Assembly (NCBI GenBank): GCA_002794705.1 | Contig: PGTK01000009.1 | Coordinates: 6,898 to 70,897 of the forward strand | DNA length: 64,000 nt | Reading direction: 5' to 3' | Origin: Candidatus Thermofonsia Clade 1 bacterium | GTDB lineage: Bacteria; Chloroflexota; Anaerolineae; Aggregatilineales; UBA2796 | Shown: piece by piece, positions 25,801-37,567 of the stretch | How the letters are laid out: each line of letters starts with the position of its first letter | Position numbering within the stretch: the stretch's first letter is position 1 | The notes under the pieces: generated by a model | Told to the model about the DNA's origin: nothing | Database searches by the model: none | The model's input: only the letters and a program-made list of their open reading frames with translations | Program-made: the position numbers and the translations under genes

Positions 25801-26968
25801 GGGCGATCCGCGCCCCGGCAGCGGAATTTTGGCGGGCAGACCGCCTCTGCACGCTCAAATTGCTTTGCCGAGCCTTGCTGAGGATGAGGATGAGCGCGAC
25901 CGCGCCTTGATCGCCACTATTGAGGCAATGCACACTGCTTGGTCTGGGCGCCCGACGCCTGAGCCGATCCGTGCCATGCCCGAAAGCGTGCCACTTGGCC
26001 TCTCTAGCGCGCTCGATCACTTGCCTAGCCGCCATACAACGCCTGACTCGCCGCACCTTGAGCCGCTACGCAGCTGGCTGGGCATCGAAGGCGACCTGCT
26101 GCAGCCCTTCGCGCTGCATTGGCGCGATGCACCGCACTGGCTGGTGCTGGGCGCCTATGGCAGTGGCAAGTCCAGCTTGGTGCGAGCGCTGCTGCTGAGC
26201 GCGGCGGCGCGCTACGCGCCACACGAAGTGGCTCTCATCCTAGTGGACTTCAGCCGCGAGACGTTGCGTCCGTTGCGCCGTTTGCCGCATGTACTGAGCT
26301 ACATCACTGATGCTGCGAGTTTGACGGGGACGCTGAAACGTCTGGAGGCGGAGCTGAGGTGGCGTCATAATGCGCTGATTGAGCGGAGTGCCGCTGAAGA
26401 TGAGCGCGACTCAGCCGATGCACAGCCGTTCACGCCGATCATCCTTGCCATAGATGACTACGATCAGCTGTATGAGGCGCTCACGGACGATCTGCACGCT
26501 CAGCTGGAGGCTCTATCGGCTTGGCTGCGCCATGACGGGCGCTTGGGCTTGCATGTGGTCGCCAGCGGCGAGACGCTCACCATGCAGCGCGGCGGCGATG
26601 CCTTTTTGAGGGCGCTGCGCGCTTGCCGCTCTGGGCTGGTGCTGGGCGAGACTGAAGGCGTGGAGGTGCTAGGCGCTCGGTTAGCGCCAATGGCGCGCCG
26701 CGTCACTTTGCCGCTGGGTCGGGGCTATTGGGTGCGGCGCGGCGCGCTCCGACTCGTCCAGTTTGCGCACGCCGCCGATCCGCGCCGTCTGGTACAGGAT
26801 ATTGCGGCGCGCTGGACAGACTTTCCTCCTGCAGCGTGGGCGAATCGCCCTGAGGCGCCCGATCTGCCCGCGCCACGCCGCCCTAGCGCCACTTCGTTCA
26901 GTCTCGACTTCACCTTCGACCTTGAAGGTGCGCTAGAAGACTACAAAAAGCAGCAGGGTTACATTTAG
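22814..26968 (+). CDS. eccC: EccC-type FtsK/SpoIIIE ATPase of a type VII-like secretion system
   Basis: 1384 residues, full EccC length. A Pro-rich N-terminus is followed by two membrane helices (about 38-90), then three FtsK-like ATPase domains. Domain 1: Walker A GTTGSGKSELL near residue 467 and Walker B HLVIIVDEFAEL, plus TQRPSGHV. Domain 2: GAPASGKTTLL near 814 and FVLVDNFAEL. Domain 3: GAYGSGKSSLV near 1112 and ILAIDDYDQL. All three keep the P-loop Lys-Ser/Thr, whereas domains 2 and 3 are often degenerate in actinobacterial EccC. It would power export of the adjacent WXG100 protein. EccB, EccD, EccE and mycosin genes are absent here, as in simpler Firmicutes-like systems. Confidence 0.88.
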   Translation: MSEPAAAEPISRPPRHQPPVLHGEIDLPPPPAEQPAAPLNVLALMLPSAGLIFIGGMYLIVGGASAAWLALPTFALGALGALTALIGSVASRQQARLARLHTQRDYHRLLDRRLARLQAARDLQLLELARQMPPAAHLLSCAAQPDGQLWCRRPTDSDFAVLRLGRGKVRSAIGLRAPDPDLWGEDARRVQALYFEYGTLPNAPIALNLRTVRAVGIAGAPEARVQFAYALIAQLAALHAPSELSLYVFSSKQNHHAWHWTRWLPHTSSAQRGGFPDQIAFAPEQARQLIAHLARRLEVDAPLPLIVALFDDVNSIREEISYQRVLENPKLHALYLCSRPEDVPSAFSGIVTLNEGKFRLTLSDSALEGEAESLGRAEIEFLARQMAGYRLPQLGEASRLPTQLNALQLYGVERIAQLGIEAHWARPVPADGVLPLPVPIGSASFSAQQMLDLSERAHGPHGMIAGTTGSGKSELLQTLVAALAIEHHPYLLNFLLIDYKGGATFNVFRRLPHTVGLITNLDEREALRALAAIQAENRRRQQFLADQNAEDITEYHRRLRRYGGIFPPDWQPLPHLVIIVDEFAELTSRLPNFLDELVATVRLGRSLGMHLVLATQRPSGHVTAEMRANLNFRICLRVQTPDESQEIIRRPDAAFLPLEMPGRAYFQVGNVLQQFQAARVGVEYRESALEAEAKPVLQLVRFEQATDLLETEAEAESQAPLPTLAEALTDYMAARYADRPLEPVLLESLPPQLSLERVLQAGDCGGWDGTTWRAADADRAWACAPIGLLDDLARRAQPPMIVNFAQNGHFLAIGAPASGKTTLLRTLALALAHLFTPSEAALYIVSFSGKALDSLARLPHVGAVIGGDERERLSRLVRYLLSALESRRYALARLHAADLETYNRRCSPDQSALPALFVLVDNFAELWRTLESDSEEAADWLRLLREGRAVGIHFALTAPSLNLPYSVLNLIEARFALRLPERGDYLQFLGRLPEREGDPRPGSGILAGRPPLHAQIALPSLAEDEDERDRALIATIEAMHTAWSGRPTPEPIRAMPESVPLGLSSALDHLPSRHTTPDSPHLEPLRSWLGIEGDLLQPFALHWRDAPHWLVLGAYGSGKSSLVRALLLSAAARYAPHEVALILVDFSRETLRPLRRLPHVLSYITDAASLTGTLKRLEAELRWRHNALIERSAAEDERDSADAQPFTPIILAIDDYDQLYEALTDDLHAQLEALSAWLRHDGRLGLHVVASGETLTMQRGGDAFLRALRACRSGLVLGETEGVEVLGARLAPMARRVTLPLGRGYWVRRGALRLVQFAHAADPRRLVQDIAARWTDFPPAAWANRPEAPDLPAPRRPSATSFSLDFTFDLEGALEDYKKQQGYI

Positions 26969-26972
26969 GCAC

Positions 26973-28124
26973 TCACTGGGCGCGCAACGCGGCAATGCCC
27001 TCATTAGCGCGTGAAATGGCGCGTGAGGCGGCGGTCAATAGATCGGCATTTTCATCCAAGACGGCGTTGATCGCCTCGCGCAGCGGTAGCCAGAGCGCCG
27101 CCATCTCAGGGCGATTGGGCAACGGCACGCCTGCGCTGTAGATCGCGCTTGCCAGCGGCGCCAAAAGCGACTCGGCGTCTGTGATGGGCAAGGCAGGGAT
27201 GAAGCCGTAGTCAAAAGCGCGCCGCTGTGCCTCCTCAGAGAGCAAATATCGCCCTAGATCGAGGCTCTGTTGGCGGAGCGGACTGCCTATGCCGATGTAG
27301 AGCTGCCACGCCCGCGCCACAGGCTGCCATGCGCGTCCCTCAACGCTTGGGAGGGCGATCGCGTCTAGCTTTTCGCCGAGCGCAGCGCGCAGCACAGGCA
27401 GGCGCCAACTGCCCGCCAATAAGTAGCCGATCTCACCTGCCCGAAAGCGATCTTCAGGCGCGCCCAGCAGCACACCCTCGCTTGTGGCAAGCACCCGCAG
27501 CGCGATCAGGTAGTTGCCAAGCGGATTGACGCTCAGCGCGCTATTGCCGCCCTCATCCAAAAGCGCGCCGTTGAGCGCAAAGAACATGCCGGCTGTGGGA
27601 TAGAAGTCGCGCGGCAAGATCAAGCCGTGCTGAGCGGCTTGAGCGGCTAACTCGCGTATTGAAGCGACCGATACATCGCCCACAAGGGCGCGATTGACAT
27701 ACAGCGTGTGGCTCTCCAGCAAAAGCGGCAACGCCCGTATTTGCCCGTCATATTGCGCCAATTGCCACGCCAAAAGCGTGAGGGTCTGGCGGAACTCAGG
27801 CGCGAGGTTGCGGTCAAGGGCGGCGGCAAAGCGGCGCACAGCGGACTGCGCAAGCGCGTCCGAAGTGCTGAGGATCATATCTGGCGGGCGCACTGTTGGA
27901 TCGTCCAATTGCGCGCTCAATTGAGCAAGCGGCACATACTGAACGCTCACCGCAAGCCCGCCCTCACGGATTGGCGGATAGTCCGCTAACCACGCCTCCA
28001 AGAGCGCCGCTTGCGGCGGCTGCCAAGTGTGCCACAGCACAAGAGTCGCCTGAGCGCGGCTAGGCGCGCTGATCAGAGCGGCGCAAAGCAGGAGAAACAG
28101 GCTCAAGAGGCGCACGAATCGCAT
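26973..28124 (-). CDS. ABC transporter solute-binding protein, family 1 (sugar type)
   Basis: 383 residues with a Sec signal peptide (MRFVRLLSLFLLLCAALISAPSRAQA, cleavage near 25, written here as its first residues only in part: hydrophobic core LLSLFLLLCAALI); no lipobox Cys follows, so it is secreted or anchored otherwise. The mature part starts TLVLWHTWQPPQ, typical of extracellular solute-binding proteins such as those for maltose or glycerol-phosphate. YLLAGSWRLP and a GRYLLSEEAQRRAFDYGFIPALP segment match the second lobe. No permease or ATPase gene accompanies it. It is convergent with eccC, 4 bp apart. Confidence 0.8.
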   Translation of the reverse strand: MRFVRLLSLFLLLCAALISAPSRAQATLVLWHTWQPPQAALLEAWLADYPPIREGGLAVSVQYVPLAQLSAQLDDPTVRPPDMILSTSDALAQSAVRRFAAALDRNLAPEFRQTLTLLAWQLAQYDGQIRALPLLLESHTLYVNRALVGDVSVASIRELAAQAAQHGLILPRDFYPTAGMFFALNGALLDEGGNSALSVNPLGNYLIALRVLATSEGVLLGAPEDRFRAGEIGYLLAGSWRLPVLRAALGEKLDAIALPSVEGRAWQPVARAWQLYIGIGSPLRQQSLDLGRYLLSEEAQRRAFDYGFIPALPITDAESLLAPLASAIYSAGVPLPNRPEMAALWLPLREAINAVLDENADLLTAASRAISRANEGIAALRAQ

Positions 28125-28224
28125 AAATTGCTCACTGGCTATGATATCAGCGCGAAAAATCTGATCTCAGGCAGAGAGGATATCTCTGAGACGCGCTATT
28201 TTCAACGGCAAGACGCTCCGTGGC

Positions 28225-28273
28225 AAAAAACTACCTCTCGCGCTGCGAAAAGGCGCCCGTGCGCGAGAGGTAG
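28225..28273 (-). terminator. Minus-strand terminator after the BMP-family gene
   Basis: CTACCTCTCGCGC and GCGCGAGAGGTAG form a perfect 13-bp stem with a 17-nt loop. On the minus strand it is followed by six U residues. Confidence 0.85.
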
Positions 28274-28308
28274 CCCATCTCAAGCCTGTCTAAGGCAGTC
28301 TGTGCGCG

Positions 28309-29508
28309 CTAGTTGGCTTTGCTTGCGCCCAGAATGCCCTCGATCAATTGCGGCATGTACCAAATTTGCTTATCGGTCGCCACTTCGCCCTCAGCGAGGA
28401 ACGGCGTGCCATCTTGGTAGTTCAGCGGACCGACAAACAGGTTGATCGAGCCATCGCCCAGACCTTTCTTAAAGGCGGTCAGCGTCTCTTTCTCCGCTTC
28501 GGTCAGAGCATCGCCAAAAATGTAGCCGACGGCGGAAGTATCCAGATCGTTCACATCTTCCCAGTTCGGACCGTCCCAGTCCCATGAGGATTTCCACGTC
28601 CCGTCTATGACCGACTTGACGATCCGCACATAGCTCGGACCCCAGTTGAAGTACGGCACGCCCAAGCAGATTTTAGGCGCGACCTCACAGGCGCCGATGT
28701 AGTCGTAGGGAATGGCGAAGACGTTCTCGCCGCGCTGAGCGCGCTGATTGGCGACCACAATGCCCTCAGTCGTATCAATGCCGCTGATCAGCACGTCGGC
28801 GCCGCCATTGAAGAAATCGTTAGCGACCGCCGTCGGATCAGCCGTGACGCCGGGGATGTTGAACCAGAATCCGATCCACTTGACCTCAAACTTCAAATTG
28901 GCGGGATCGAGTCCGCGATAGTTCTGATAGCAGTAGCGTGCGCCCAAGTACGTAGAGACGACTAGGCGGCGCGTCTCATCGTTGATCAGCGGACCGAGGT
29001 AGGCGATGCTGTTGGTCTGAGTCTTAAGGGCAGCGGCGCAACCTGCCACCATCTTCATGAATTCCATCTTGCCCATCACATTGCCGACGTTCGGCGGCGC
29101 CTCGCCCTCTAGCACAGCTGAGCCAGAGACGTGGATAAAGACCACATCTGGGAATTTCTCAGCTGCCAGCAGCGTCTCCGTGCCGAAATCATCGGAGGCG
29201 GTGAAGATGAGCCGTGCGCCCTGCTCGATCATGTTCTCGATCACCTGCTCAAGCGTCACATTGGGACGATCAGCCGGGTTGACCTTATCCACTACGATTG
29301 ACTTCACGTTGGGAATCTTTTCCTCAACGTACTGAGACGCCTCAAAGTGCGCCTGGCTCCAGCCGCGATCATTCTGCGGACCAACTAGCACATAGCCAAC
29401 CACAAATTCCTCTTGGGCGTTGCTAGACGGGGCAGTCAGCAGCCCAAGCGAGAGCAACACCGCGATCAGCGCCACAGCAACGGCGCGCTTCAAAGATGAG
29501 TGAAGCAT
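28309..29508 (-). CDS. BMP-family ABC transporter substrate-binding protein (nucleoside type)
   Basis: 399 residues from the ATG at 29508 (AAGGAGAGAG upstream; the frame could begin at 29607 but that start overlaps the promoter). A signal peptide covers about residues 1-31 (hydrophobic VAVALIAVLLSLGLL). The mature protein starts EEFVVGYVLVGPQNDRGWSQAH, the basic-membrane-protein/PnrA signature, with IFTASDDFG and GADVLISGIDTTEG later. Relatives bind purine nucleosides or similar small molecules outside the cell for an ABC importer. No permease is adjacent. Three Cys pairs in the mature part are unusual but not diagnostic. Confidence 0.87.
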   Translation of the reverse strand: MLHSSLKRAVAVALIAVLLSLGLLTAPSSNAQEEFVVGYVLVGPQNDRGWSQAHFEASQYVEEKIPNVKSIVVDKVNPADRPNVTLEQVIENMIEQGARLIFTASDDFGTETLLAAEKFPDVVFIHVSGSAVLEGEAPPNVGNVMGKMEFMKMVAGCAAALKTQTNSIAYLGPLINDETRRLVVSTYLGARYCYQNYRGLDPANLKFEVKWIGFWFNIPGVTADPTAVANDFFNGGADVLISGIDTTEGIVVANQRAQRGENVFAIPYDYIGACEVAPKICLGVPYFNWGPSYVRIVKSVIDGTWKSSWDWDGPNWEDVNDLDTSAVGYIFGDALTEAEKETLTAFKKGLGDGSINLFVGPLNYQDGTPFLAEGEVATDKQIWYMPQLIEGILGASKAN

Positions 29509-29562
29509 AGCTACTCTCTCCTTAGCAGTTTGATCTATGCTCACAACGGCATAGTGGCTAAG

Positions 29563-29591
29563 ACCATACCGCGTTTGAGGGCGCTTGCCAA
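29563..29591 (-). promoter_or_regulatory. Promoter of the BMP-family gene
   Basis: On the minus strand TTGGCA, a 17-bp spacer and TATGGT, about 55 bp before the ATG at 29508. Confidence 0.6.
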
Positions 29592-29617
29592 TTGGCTGCT
29601 TTGCCAAGTCGAGGGAG

Positions 29618-32518
29618 TCACTTGACGCCGATCAGATAACTCGCTAGGAATTGCCCTGTGTAGCTGTGTGGACAAGCCGCGATCTGCTCAGGCGTGCCGA
29701 CTGCGATCACCTCGCCGCCGCGATCGCCTCCCTCTGGACCCATGTCAATCAGCCAGTCGGCAACTTTGATGATATCGAGGTTATGCTCGATCACCACGAC
29801 CGTGTTGCCCTGATCCACCAGAGTCTGCAGAACGGCGATCAGACGATCCACATCGGCGGCGTGCAAACCGACGCTCGGCTCATCCAGCACGTAGAGAGTC
29901 CTGCCTGTGCTGCGCTTGGCGAGTTCGCGGCTCAGCTTGATGCGCTGCGCCTCGCCGCCGCTGAGAGTCGTGGCAGGCTGCCCAATGCGGATATAGCCCA
30001 AACCGACCGCCTCAAGGGTCTGCAAGGGACGCACAATGTTGGGGAAGTTCTCAAAGAACTGAATGCCCTCTTCAACGGTCATTGCCAGCACCTCAGCGAT
30101 GTTCTTGCCCTTGTAGCGCACCTGAAGCGTCTCGCGGTTATAGCGTGCGCCATGACAGACATCGCACGTCACAAAGACGTTCGGCAAAAACTGCATTTCA
30201 ATCTGCAATTGACCCTGTCCCTCGCAGTTTTCGCAGCGCCCGCCCTTGACGTTAAAGCTGAAGCGTCCCGCGCCGTAGCCGCGCACCTTGCTCTCTGGCA
30301 GTTCGGCGAACAAGTTGCGAATATGATCGAACATCTTGGTATAGGTGGCGGGATTGCTGCGCGGCGTGCGTCCGATAGGCGTCTGGTCAATGTTGATGAC
30401 CTTATCAATCGCCTCCATGCCCTCGATGCTATCATGCTCGCCTGCGCGCTCGCGTGAGCCGTTCAGCACTTGAGCCAAGCGCTTATAGAGAATCTCGATT
30501 AGCAGCGAAGACTTACCGCTGCCGCTCACGCCCGTGATTACCACGAATTTGCCAAGCGGGATATCTACATCCACATTCTTGAGGTTATTCTCGCGGGCGC
30601 CGCGAATGCGGATAACCTTGCCGTTGCCATTCCTCCGCACGCTTGGCACAGGGATGCGCCTACGTCCGCTTAAGTAGGCGCCCGTGATGCTCTCTGGATG
30701 CGCCATGATCTGCTCAGGCGTGCCTTCTGCCACGATCTGCCCGCCATGCTGACCGGCGCCCGGTCCAAGGTCTACGATCCAGTCGGCAGCGCGCATGGTC
30801 TCATCATCATGCTCCACTACCAACAAGGTATTGCCCAGATCGCGCATTCGCTCTAGCGTACGGATCAACCGCGCATTATCGCGCTGATGCAAGCCGATAG
30901 ACGGCTCATCCAGCACATACAGCACGCCCGTGAGCTGGCTGCCGATCTGTGTGGCAAGCCGAATGCGCTGTGCCTCGCCGCCGCTGAGCGTGCCTGCTGA
31001 GCGTCCCAGATTCAAATAATCCAAGCCGACGTCTATCAGGAAATTGACGCGCTCTCTGATCTCTTTCAGCACCTGATGAGCGATAGTCCGTTCGCGCTCG
31101 CTCAAGACGGAGGGCTGATCAGCTGTGCCGCTGAGGGCATTGACCCAATCGCGCAATTGCAGCATCGAAAGTTTACTTGCCGCATGGATGTTCAGTCCGT
31201 TGACGGTCACGGCAAGCGCCTCTGGGCGCAAACGGGCGCCGTTGCAAGCAGGGCAGGGACGCTCAGCCATCAAGCGCTGATAGCGCTCGCGCATGAAGTC
31301 GGAGTCGGTCTGCTCATAGCGGCGCTGCACAGAGCGGCTGATGCCCTCCCAGCGCATGACCCATTGGCGCGGCACGCCGTCGCTGGCGATGTACTGAACG
31401 GTGTAGCGCCGATCGCCTGTGCCGTAAAGGATGATATCGCGCTGTTTCTGAGTCAATTCGCGCCATGGCTTATCCACAGGCACTTTATTCTCACGGGCGA
31501 CGGTCAGCAAGACGGTCATGCTCGCCGATTCGCTCCCAACAGCCCAAGCCAGCTCACTGATGGCGCCCTCTTGCAACGAAAGATCAGGATTCGGCACGAT
31601 CAGGCTCGGATCGATCTCTAAGCGTATGCCCAGTCCCTGACACTGCGGACAAGCGCCATGTGGCGAGTTGAACGAAAATGTGCGCGGCTCAATCTCAGGA
31701 AAAGAGCCGTGTCCGTAGACACAAGCGAGCTTTTCGCTGAACAAAATATCGCGGGGCGCGCTTGAGTCAGTCACATCATTGATGATGACCATGCCGTCGC
31801 CTAGCTCCAGCGCCGTCTCAACCGAGTCAGTCAAGCGTGAGCGCGCTGCTTGCGCCTCTTCGCCGTTTGGATCGGCGTAGTGGCGGATGACCAGACGATC
31901 CACCACAACCTCAATGGTGTGCATCTCATAGCGCGCCAATTTGATCTCTTCATCCACGTCGCGCACAGTGCCATCTACACGGACGCGCACAAAGCCTGCC
32001 TTGCGCACATCCTCAAAGACTTTTTCGTGGTGTCCCTTGCGATCCTTGACCAAGGGCGCAAGCACTTGAATGCGCGTTCCATCAGGCATTGCCTCGATCT
32101 GCTCAACGATCTGCTGAGCGCTCTGTGCCTTGACCTCCGCGCCGCAAGTTGGGCAGTGTGGCACGCCGATCCGTGCGTAGAGCAGGCGCAGATAGTCGTA
32201 AATCTCAGTGACCGTGCCGACGGTTGAGCGCGGATTGGCGCTCACGCCGCGCTGATCAATCGAAATGGCGGGCGAGAGTCCCTCGATCTGATCAACATCG
32301 GGCTTTTCCATCTGTCCGACGAACTGGCGCGCATAGGCAGAGAGCGACTCCACGTAGCGGCGCTGCCCTTCAGCAAAAATGGTATCGAAGGCAAGGGACG
32401 ACTTGCCGCTGCCTGAGAGTCCCGTGATGACGATCAGCTTGTTGCGCGGCAATTCCACTGTGATGTTCTTGAGATTGTGTTCGCGGGCGCCGCGCACAAT
32501 GATTTTCTCTTGCACCAT
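29618..32518 (-). CDS. uvrA: Excinuclease ABC subunit A
   Basis: 966 residues from the ATG at 32518; a TTG at 32527 is an alternative with a closer GAGGT. Two ABC ATPase halves: Walker [24 protein letters not shown] and later [15 protein letters not shown], with signatures [10 protein letters not shown] and [10 protein letters not shown]. Zinc-finger Cys pairs are visible in [33 protein letters not shown] and [24 protein letters not shown] and [15 protein letters not shown] are the Walker B/D-loops. It recognises DNA damage in nucleotide excision repair with UvrB. The gene stands alone; uvrB and uvrC are not in the window. Confidence 0.97.
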   Translation of the reverse strand: MVQEKIIVRGAREHNLKNITVELPRNKLIVITGLSGSGKSSLAFDTIFAEGQRRYVESLSAYARQFVGQMEKPDVDQIEGLSPAISIDQRGVSANPRSTVGTVTEIYDYLRLLYARIGVPHCPTCGAEVKAQSAQQIVEQIEAMPDGTRIQVLAPLVKDRKGHHEKVFEDVRKAGFVRVRVDGTVRDVDEEIKLARYEMHTIEVVVDRLVIRHYADPNGEEAQAARSRLTDSVETALELGDGMVIINDVTDSSAPRDILFSEKLACVYGHGSFPEIEPRTFSFNSPHGACPQCQGLGIRLEIDPSLIVPNPDLSLQEGAISELAWAVGSESASMTVLLTVARENKVPVDKPWRELTQKQRDIILYGTGDRRYTVQYIASDGVPRQWVMRWEGISRSVQRRYEQTDSDFMRERYQRLMAERPCPACNGARLRPEALAVTVNGLNIHAASKLSMLQLRDWVNALSGTADQPSVLSERERTIAHQVLKEIRERVNFLIDVGLDYLNLGRSAGTLSGGEAQRIRLATQIGSQLTGVLYVLDEPSIGLHQRDNARLIRTLERMRDLGNTLLVVEHDDETMRAADWIVDLGPGAGQHGGQIVAEGTPEQIMAHPESITGAYLSGRRRIPVPSVRRNGNGKVIRIRGARENNLKNVDVDIPLGKFVVITGVSGSGKSSLLIEILYKRLAQVLNGSRERAGEHDSIEGMEAIDKVINIDQTPIGRTPRSNPATYTKMFDHIRNLFAELPESKVRGYGAGRFSFNVKGGRCENCEGQGQLQIEMQFLPNVFVTCDVCHGARYNRETLQVRYKGKNIAEVLAMTVEEGIQFFENFPNIVRPLQTLEAVGLGYIRIGQPATTLSGGEAQRIKLSRELAKRSTGRTLYVLDEPSVGLHAADVDRLIAVLQTLVDQGNTVVVIEHNLDIIKVADWLIDMGPEGGDRGGEVIAVGTPEQIAACPHSYTGQFLASYLIGVK

Positions 32519-32630
32519 ATGTGCCAAAAGACCTCGTTAGAATGCTGAATGGCTCTGGTGAGCGAACTCGGCTTGCTGAGCGCTGTGTGGTACACGCTGC
32601 AATTGTACACCTGTTCGGATAAACTTGGCA

Positions 32631-32662
32631 AGCAAAACGGGAAGCCTCTCGACTTCCCGTTT
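32631..32662 (-). terminator. Minus-strand terminator after pckA
   Basis: AAACGGGAAG and CTTCCCGTTT form a 10-bp stem with an 8-nt loop; on the minus strand TTTTGCTT follows. Confidence 0.8.
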
Positions 32663-32686
32663 GCCGTGTCGTGTAGCAGGAAACGT

Positions 32687-34306
<1,620 letters not shown>

Positions 34307-34352
34307 ATCTATTTCCTTCCACTGCTTCGCTCGTGAAGCGGGTACAAGGGAG

Positions 34353-34380
34353 AGTTTAGCACGGCGGCGGCGCGATTCAA
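34353..34380 (-). promoter_or_regulatory. pckA promoter
   Basis: On the minus strand TTGAAT, a 16-bp spacer and TAAACT, giving a predicted start near 34346, about 40 bp before the ATG. Confidence 0.55.
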
Positions 34381-34407
34381 GCAACTGCCTGAATGTCAGC
34401 ACAAAAT

Positions 34408-34423
34408 TGTGACAATCATCACA
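34408..34423 (-). promoter_or_regulatory. CRP/FNR-family site upstream of pckA
   Basis: TGTGA-N6-TCACA, a perfect match to the core bound by E. coli CRP. It is centred about 70 bp upstream of the predicted pckA start, close to the class I position (-61.5 or -71.5). The binding protein is not encoded in the window. See findings. Confidence 0.55.
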
Positions 34424-34429
34424 GATAGA

Positions 34430-35071
34430 TCAGCCGTCGCTGCCCGGCACAATGCGCCGCGTGCCAAGATGCTCCAGCACATTGAAAGCATCCAGCAGCC
34501 AGCGATTTTCAGCGTGCTGATAGCGCAAAAGTGTGATAGAAGTGTTATCCACCCAGATGCGCCCCTCACCGACCACTGCCAAGCGCTGTAGAATAGTGCG
34601 GATCGTGCCGCCATGCGAAACGACCAGCACATAGCCTTCCGTGTGGCGCTGAACCAGCTCGTGCAGAAAAGCGAGCGCCCGCTCCGCCACCTGATTCAAA
34701 CTCTCGCCGCCGGGGCGCTGCGTGCCGAACGGATCGCGCTGCACTTGCTCAAAACGGCTGCCGTCCCAAGCGCGGATTTCATCGCCCGTCAGCCCTTGCC
34801 ATTCGCCCACGTCAACTTCGCGCAGACGCGCATCAAGGATGAGCGGCTTTTTGAGCCGATCTGCCAGCATTTTAGCGGTATCGCTGGCGCGTCTGAGATC
34901 GCTGCTGTAGATGGCGCTGATCTGCTGACTATGTTGCAGCAGATAGTCAGCCAAGAGGCGCGCTTGATGCATTCCCTCTTCATTCAGCGGCACAGCGGCA
35001 TGACCTTGCCAACGCCCCATACGATTCCAGAAGGTCTCGCCGTGCCTGATCAAACCGATTCGTGTCACCAT
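34430..35071 (-). CDS. Histidine phosphatase (phosphoglycerate mutase-like)
   Basis: 213 residues from the ATG at 35071. The phosphohistidine motif is LIRHGETFWNRMGRWQGH, then IYSSDLRRASDTAKML, the acid/base Glu region REVDVGEWQGL, and the second His in LVVSHGGTIRTIL. This is the cofactor-dependent PGM/CobC/SixA-like superfamily; members include broad phosphatases and true mutases. The true mutase signature is not met fully, so a phosphatase is more likely. Its place by pckA, gap and pgk is suggestive but does not prove a glycolytic role. No strong ribosome-binding site precedes this start. Confidence 0.85.
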   Translation of the reverse strand: MVTRIGLIRHGETFWNRMGRWQGHAAVPLNEEGMHQARLLADYLLQHSQQISAIYSSDLRRASDTAKMLADRLKKPLILDARLREVDVGEWQGLTGDEIRAWDGSRFEQVQRDPFGTQRPGGESLNQVAERALAFLHELVQRHTEGYVLVVSHGGTIRTILQRLAVVGEGRIWVDNTSITLLRYQHAENRWLLDAFNVLEHLGTRRIVPGSDG

Positions 35072-35207
35072 AAGGCAGGTATAAACTCCTGTAGACAGGC
35101 GCTCATGCCTGATCAAAGCTGTATAGCCAAGAGTATAGCTGAACTCAGCATAAGTTGCCGTCTGTGCCATAAAAATTCTCTATTACCCATTCTGCCCGAT
35201 CTTGCGG

Positions 35208-35233
35208 TATGCTCAAGCCGCCTTGAGAGCATA
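35208..35233 (+). promoter_or_regulatory. Bulged hairpin in the gap leader
   Basis: TATGCTCAAG and CTTGAGAGCATA pair as a 10-bp stem with a 2-nt bulge and CCGC loop, ending 24 bp before the gap start and close to its GGAGG. It could stabilise the mRNA or regulate translation. Confidence 0.4.
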
Positions 35234-35238
35234 ACTGA

Positions 35239-36270
<1,032 letters not shown>

Positions 36271-36288
36271 TATCCGCGCAAAATCTTC

Positions 36289-36318
36289 ACAGGCGGGACG
36301 GGCGTTCCGCCTGTTTTT
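36289..36318 (+). terminator. Hairpin with U-run between gap and pgk
   Basis: ACAGGCGG and CCGCCTGT form an 8-bp stem with a 10-nt loop followed by TTTT. It lies only 21 bp before the pgk start, so it may attenuate rather than fully stop transcription. Confidence 0.65.
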
Positions 36319-36339
36319 CAAGCATGGAGCAACTTGCCT

Positions 36340-37530
36340 ATGAACAAAAAGACAATCCGCGATATTGACCTGAGCGGCAAGCGCGTGCTGGTGCGCGTTG
36401 ACTTCAACGTGCCGATTGAAAATGGCGTTATCACGGATGAGACGCGCATCACAGCCGCCTTGCCGACTCTGCGCGCTATCCTCGATCAGCAGCCGAAGTC
36501 CCTTGTGCTGATGTCTCACTTGGGCAGACCGAAAGACGGCGTGCCAGACCCGAAATATTCGTTGCGTCCAGTGGCTGCCGCGCTAGAGGCGCACCTGAGC
36601 CGCCCCGTGACCTTCGTTGAGAATCCCTTGAGCGATGAGGCGGTGGCGCACGTCAACAGCCTGCCTGCAGGCAGCGTTGTGCTGCTGGAAAACACGCGCT
36701 TTTACGTCGGCGAGACGCAGAACAGCCCTGAGCTGGCTGCGCAGTTCGCCAAGTTCGGCGATGTCTACGTGAACGACGCCTTCGGCTCAGCGCACCGTGC
36801 GCACAGCAGCACAGAGGCGGTCGCCAAGCTGATGCCAGCCGTGGCAGGCTTGCTGATGGAAAAAGAGCTGAACTATCTCTCAGGCGCGCTGGAGGCGCCT
36901 CAGCGTCCGTTGATCGCCATTCTGGGTGGCGCGAAGGTCAGCGATAAGATCAAGGTGATCGAGGCGCTCTTGGCAAAGGCAGACAAGGTGCTGATCGGCG
37001 GCGGCATGGCGAACACCTTCCTGCGGGCGCAGGGACGCGCTACGGGCGCCTCATTGGTTGAGGAAAACGCACTTGACGTGGCACGCGACCTACTCGCCAA
37101 AGGCGGCACGAAGCTCATCTTGCCAGTAGACTTCGTGATCGCAGACGCCTTCAAAGATGACGCGAATACGCAGGTCATCCGCGCCGATCAAGACGTGCCA
37201 GAGGGCTGGCAAATCCTTGACATTGGCTCAGCGACCGTAGATCACTACAAAGCAATCCTGAGCGAGGCGCGCACAGTGGTCTGGAATGGTCCGATGGGCG
37301 TCTTTGAGATGCCGACCTTCGCCAAAGGCACGAACGCCATTGCGCAAATCTTGGCTGAGCTGACCGCGCAAGGCGTGATCACGATCATCGGCGGCGGCGA
37401 CTCGGCTGCAGCGGTCGAGAAAGCAGGTCTGGCTGAGCGCATGACGCACATCAGCACGGGCGGCGGCGCCAGTCTAGAGTTGCTGGAAGGGCGCGTCTTG
37501 CCGGGCGTCGCTGCGCTGAACGACAAGTGA
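36340..37530 (+). CDS. pgk: Phosphoglycerate kinase
   Basis: 396 residues from the ATG at 36340 (GGAG upstream; TTG at 36334 rejected). Motifs: [16 protein letters not shown] near the start, [42 protein letters not shown], and the C-terminal nucleotide site [13 protein letters not shown] with [16 protein letters not shown]. It makes ATP from 1,3-bisphosphoglycerate. It is not fused to triose-phosphate isomerase, as happens in Thermotoga. Operon with gap is likely. Confidence 0.98.
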   Translation: MNKKTIRDIDLSGKRVLVRVDFNVPIENGVITDETRITAALPTLRAILDQQPKSLVLMSHLGRPKDGVPDPKYSLRPVAAALEAHLSRPVTFVENPLSDEAVAHVNSLPAGSVVLLENTRFYVGETQNSPELAAQFAKFGDVYVNDAFGSAHRAHSSTEAVAKLMPAVAGLLMEKELNYLSGALEAPQRPLIAILGGAKVSDKIKVIEALLAKADKVLIGGGMANTFLRAQGRATGASLVEENALDVARDLLAKGGTKLILPVDFVIADAFKDDANTQVIRADQDVPEGWQILDIGSATVDHYKAILSEARTVVWNGPMGVFEMPTFAKGTNAIAQILAELTAQGVITIIGGGDSAAAVEKAGLAERMTHISTGGGASLELLEGRVLPGVAALNDK

Positions 37531-37537
37531 CTTCTAA

Positions 37538-37567
37538 GTCAGGGCAGGCGTCACGACCTGCCCTGAC
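37538..37567. terminator. Hairpin after pgk
   Basis: GTCAGGGCAGG and CCTGCCCTGAC form an 11-bp stem with an 8-nt loop; CATTTCC follows, a weak U-run. The stop of the minus-strand ORF remnant lies in the loop. Confidence 0.65.
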
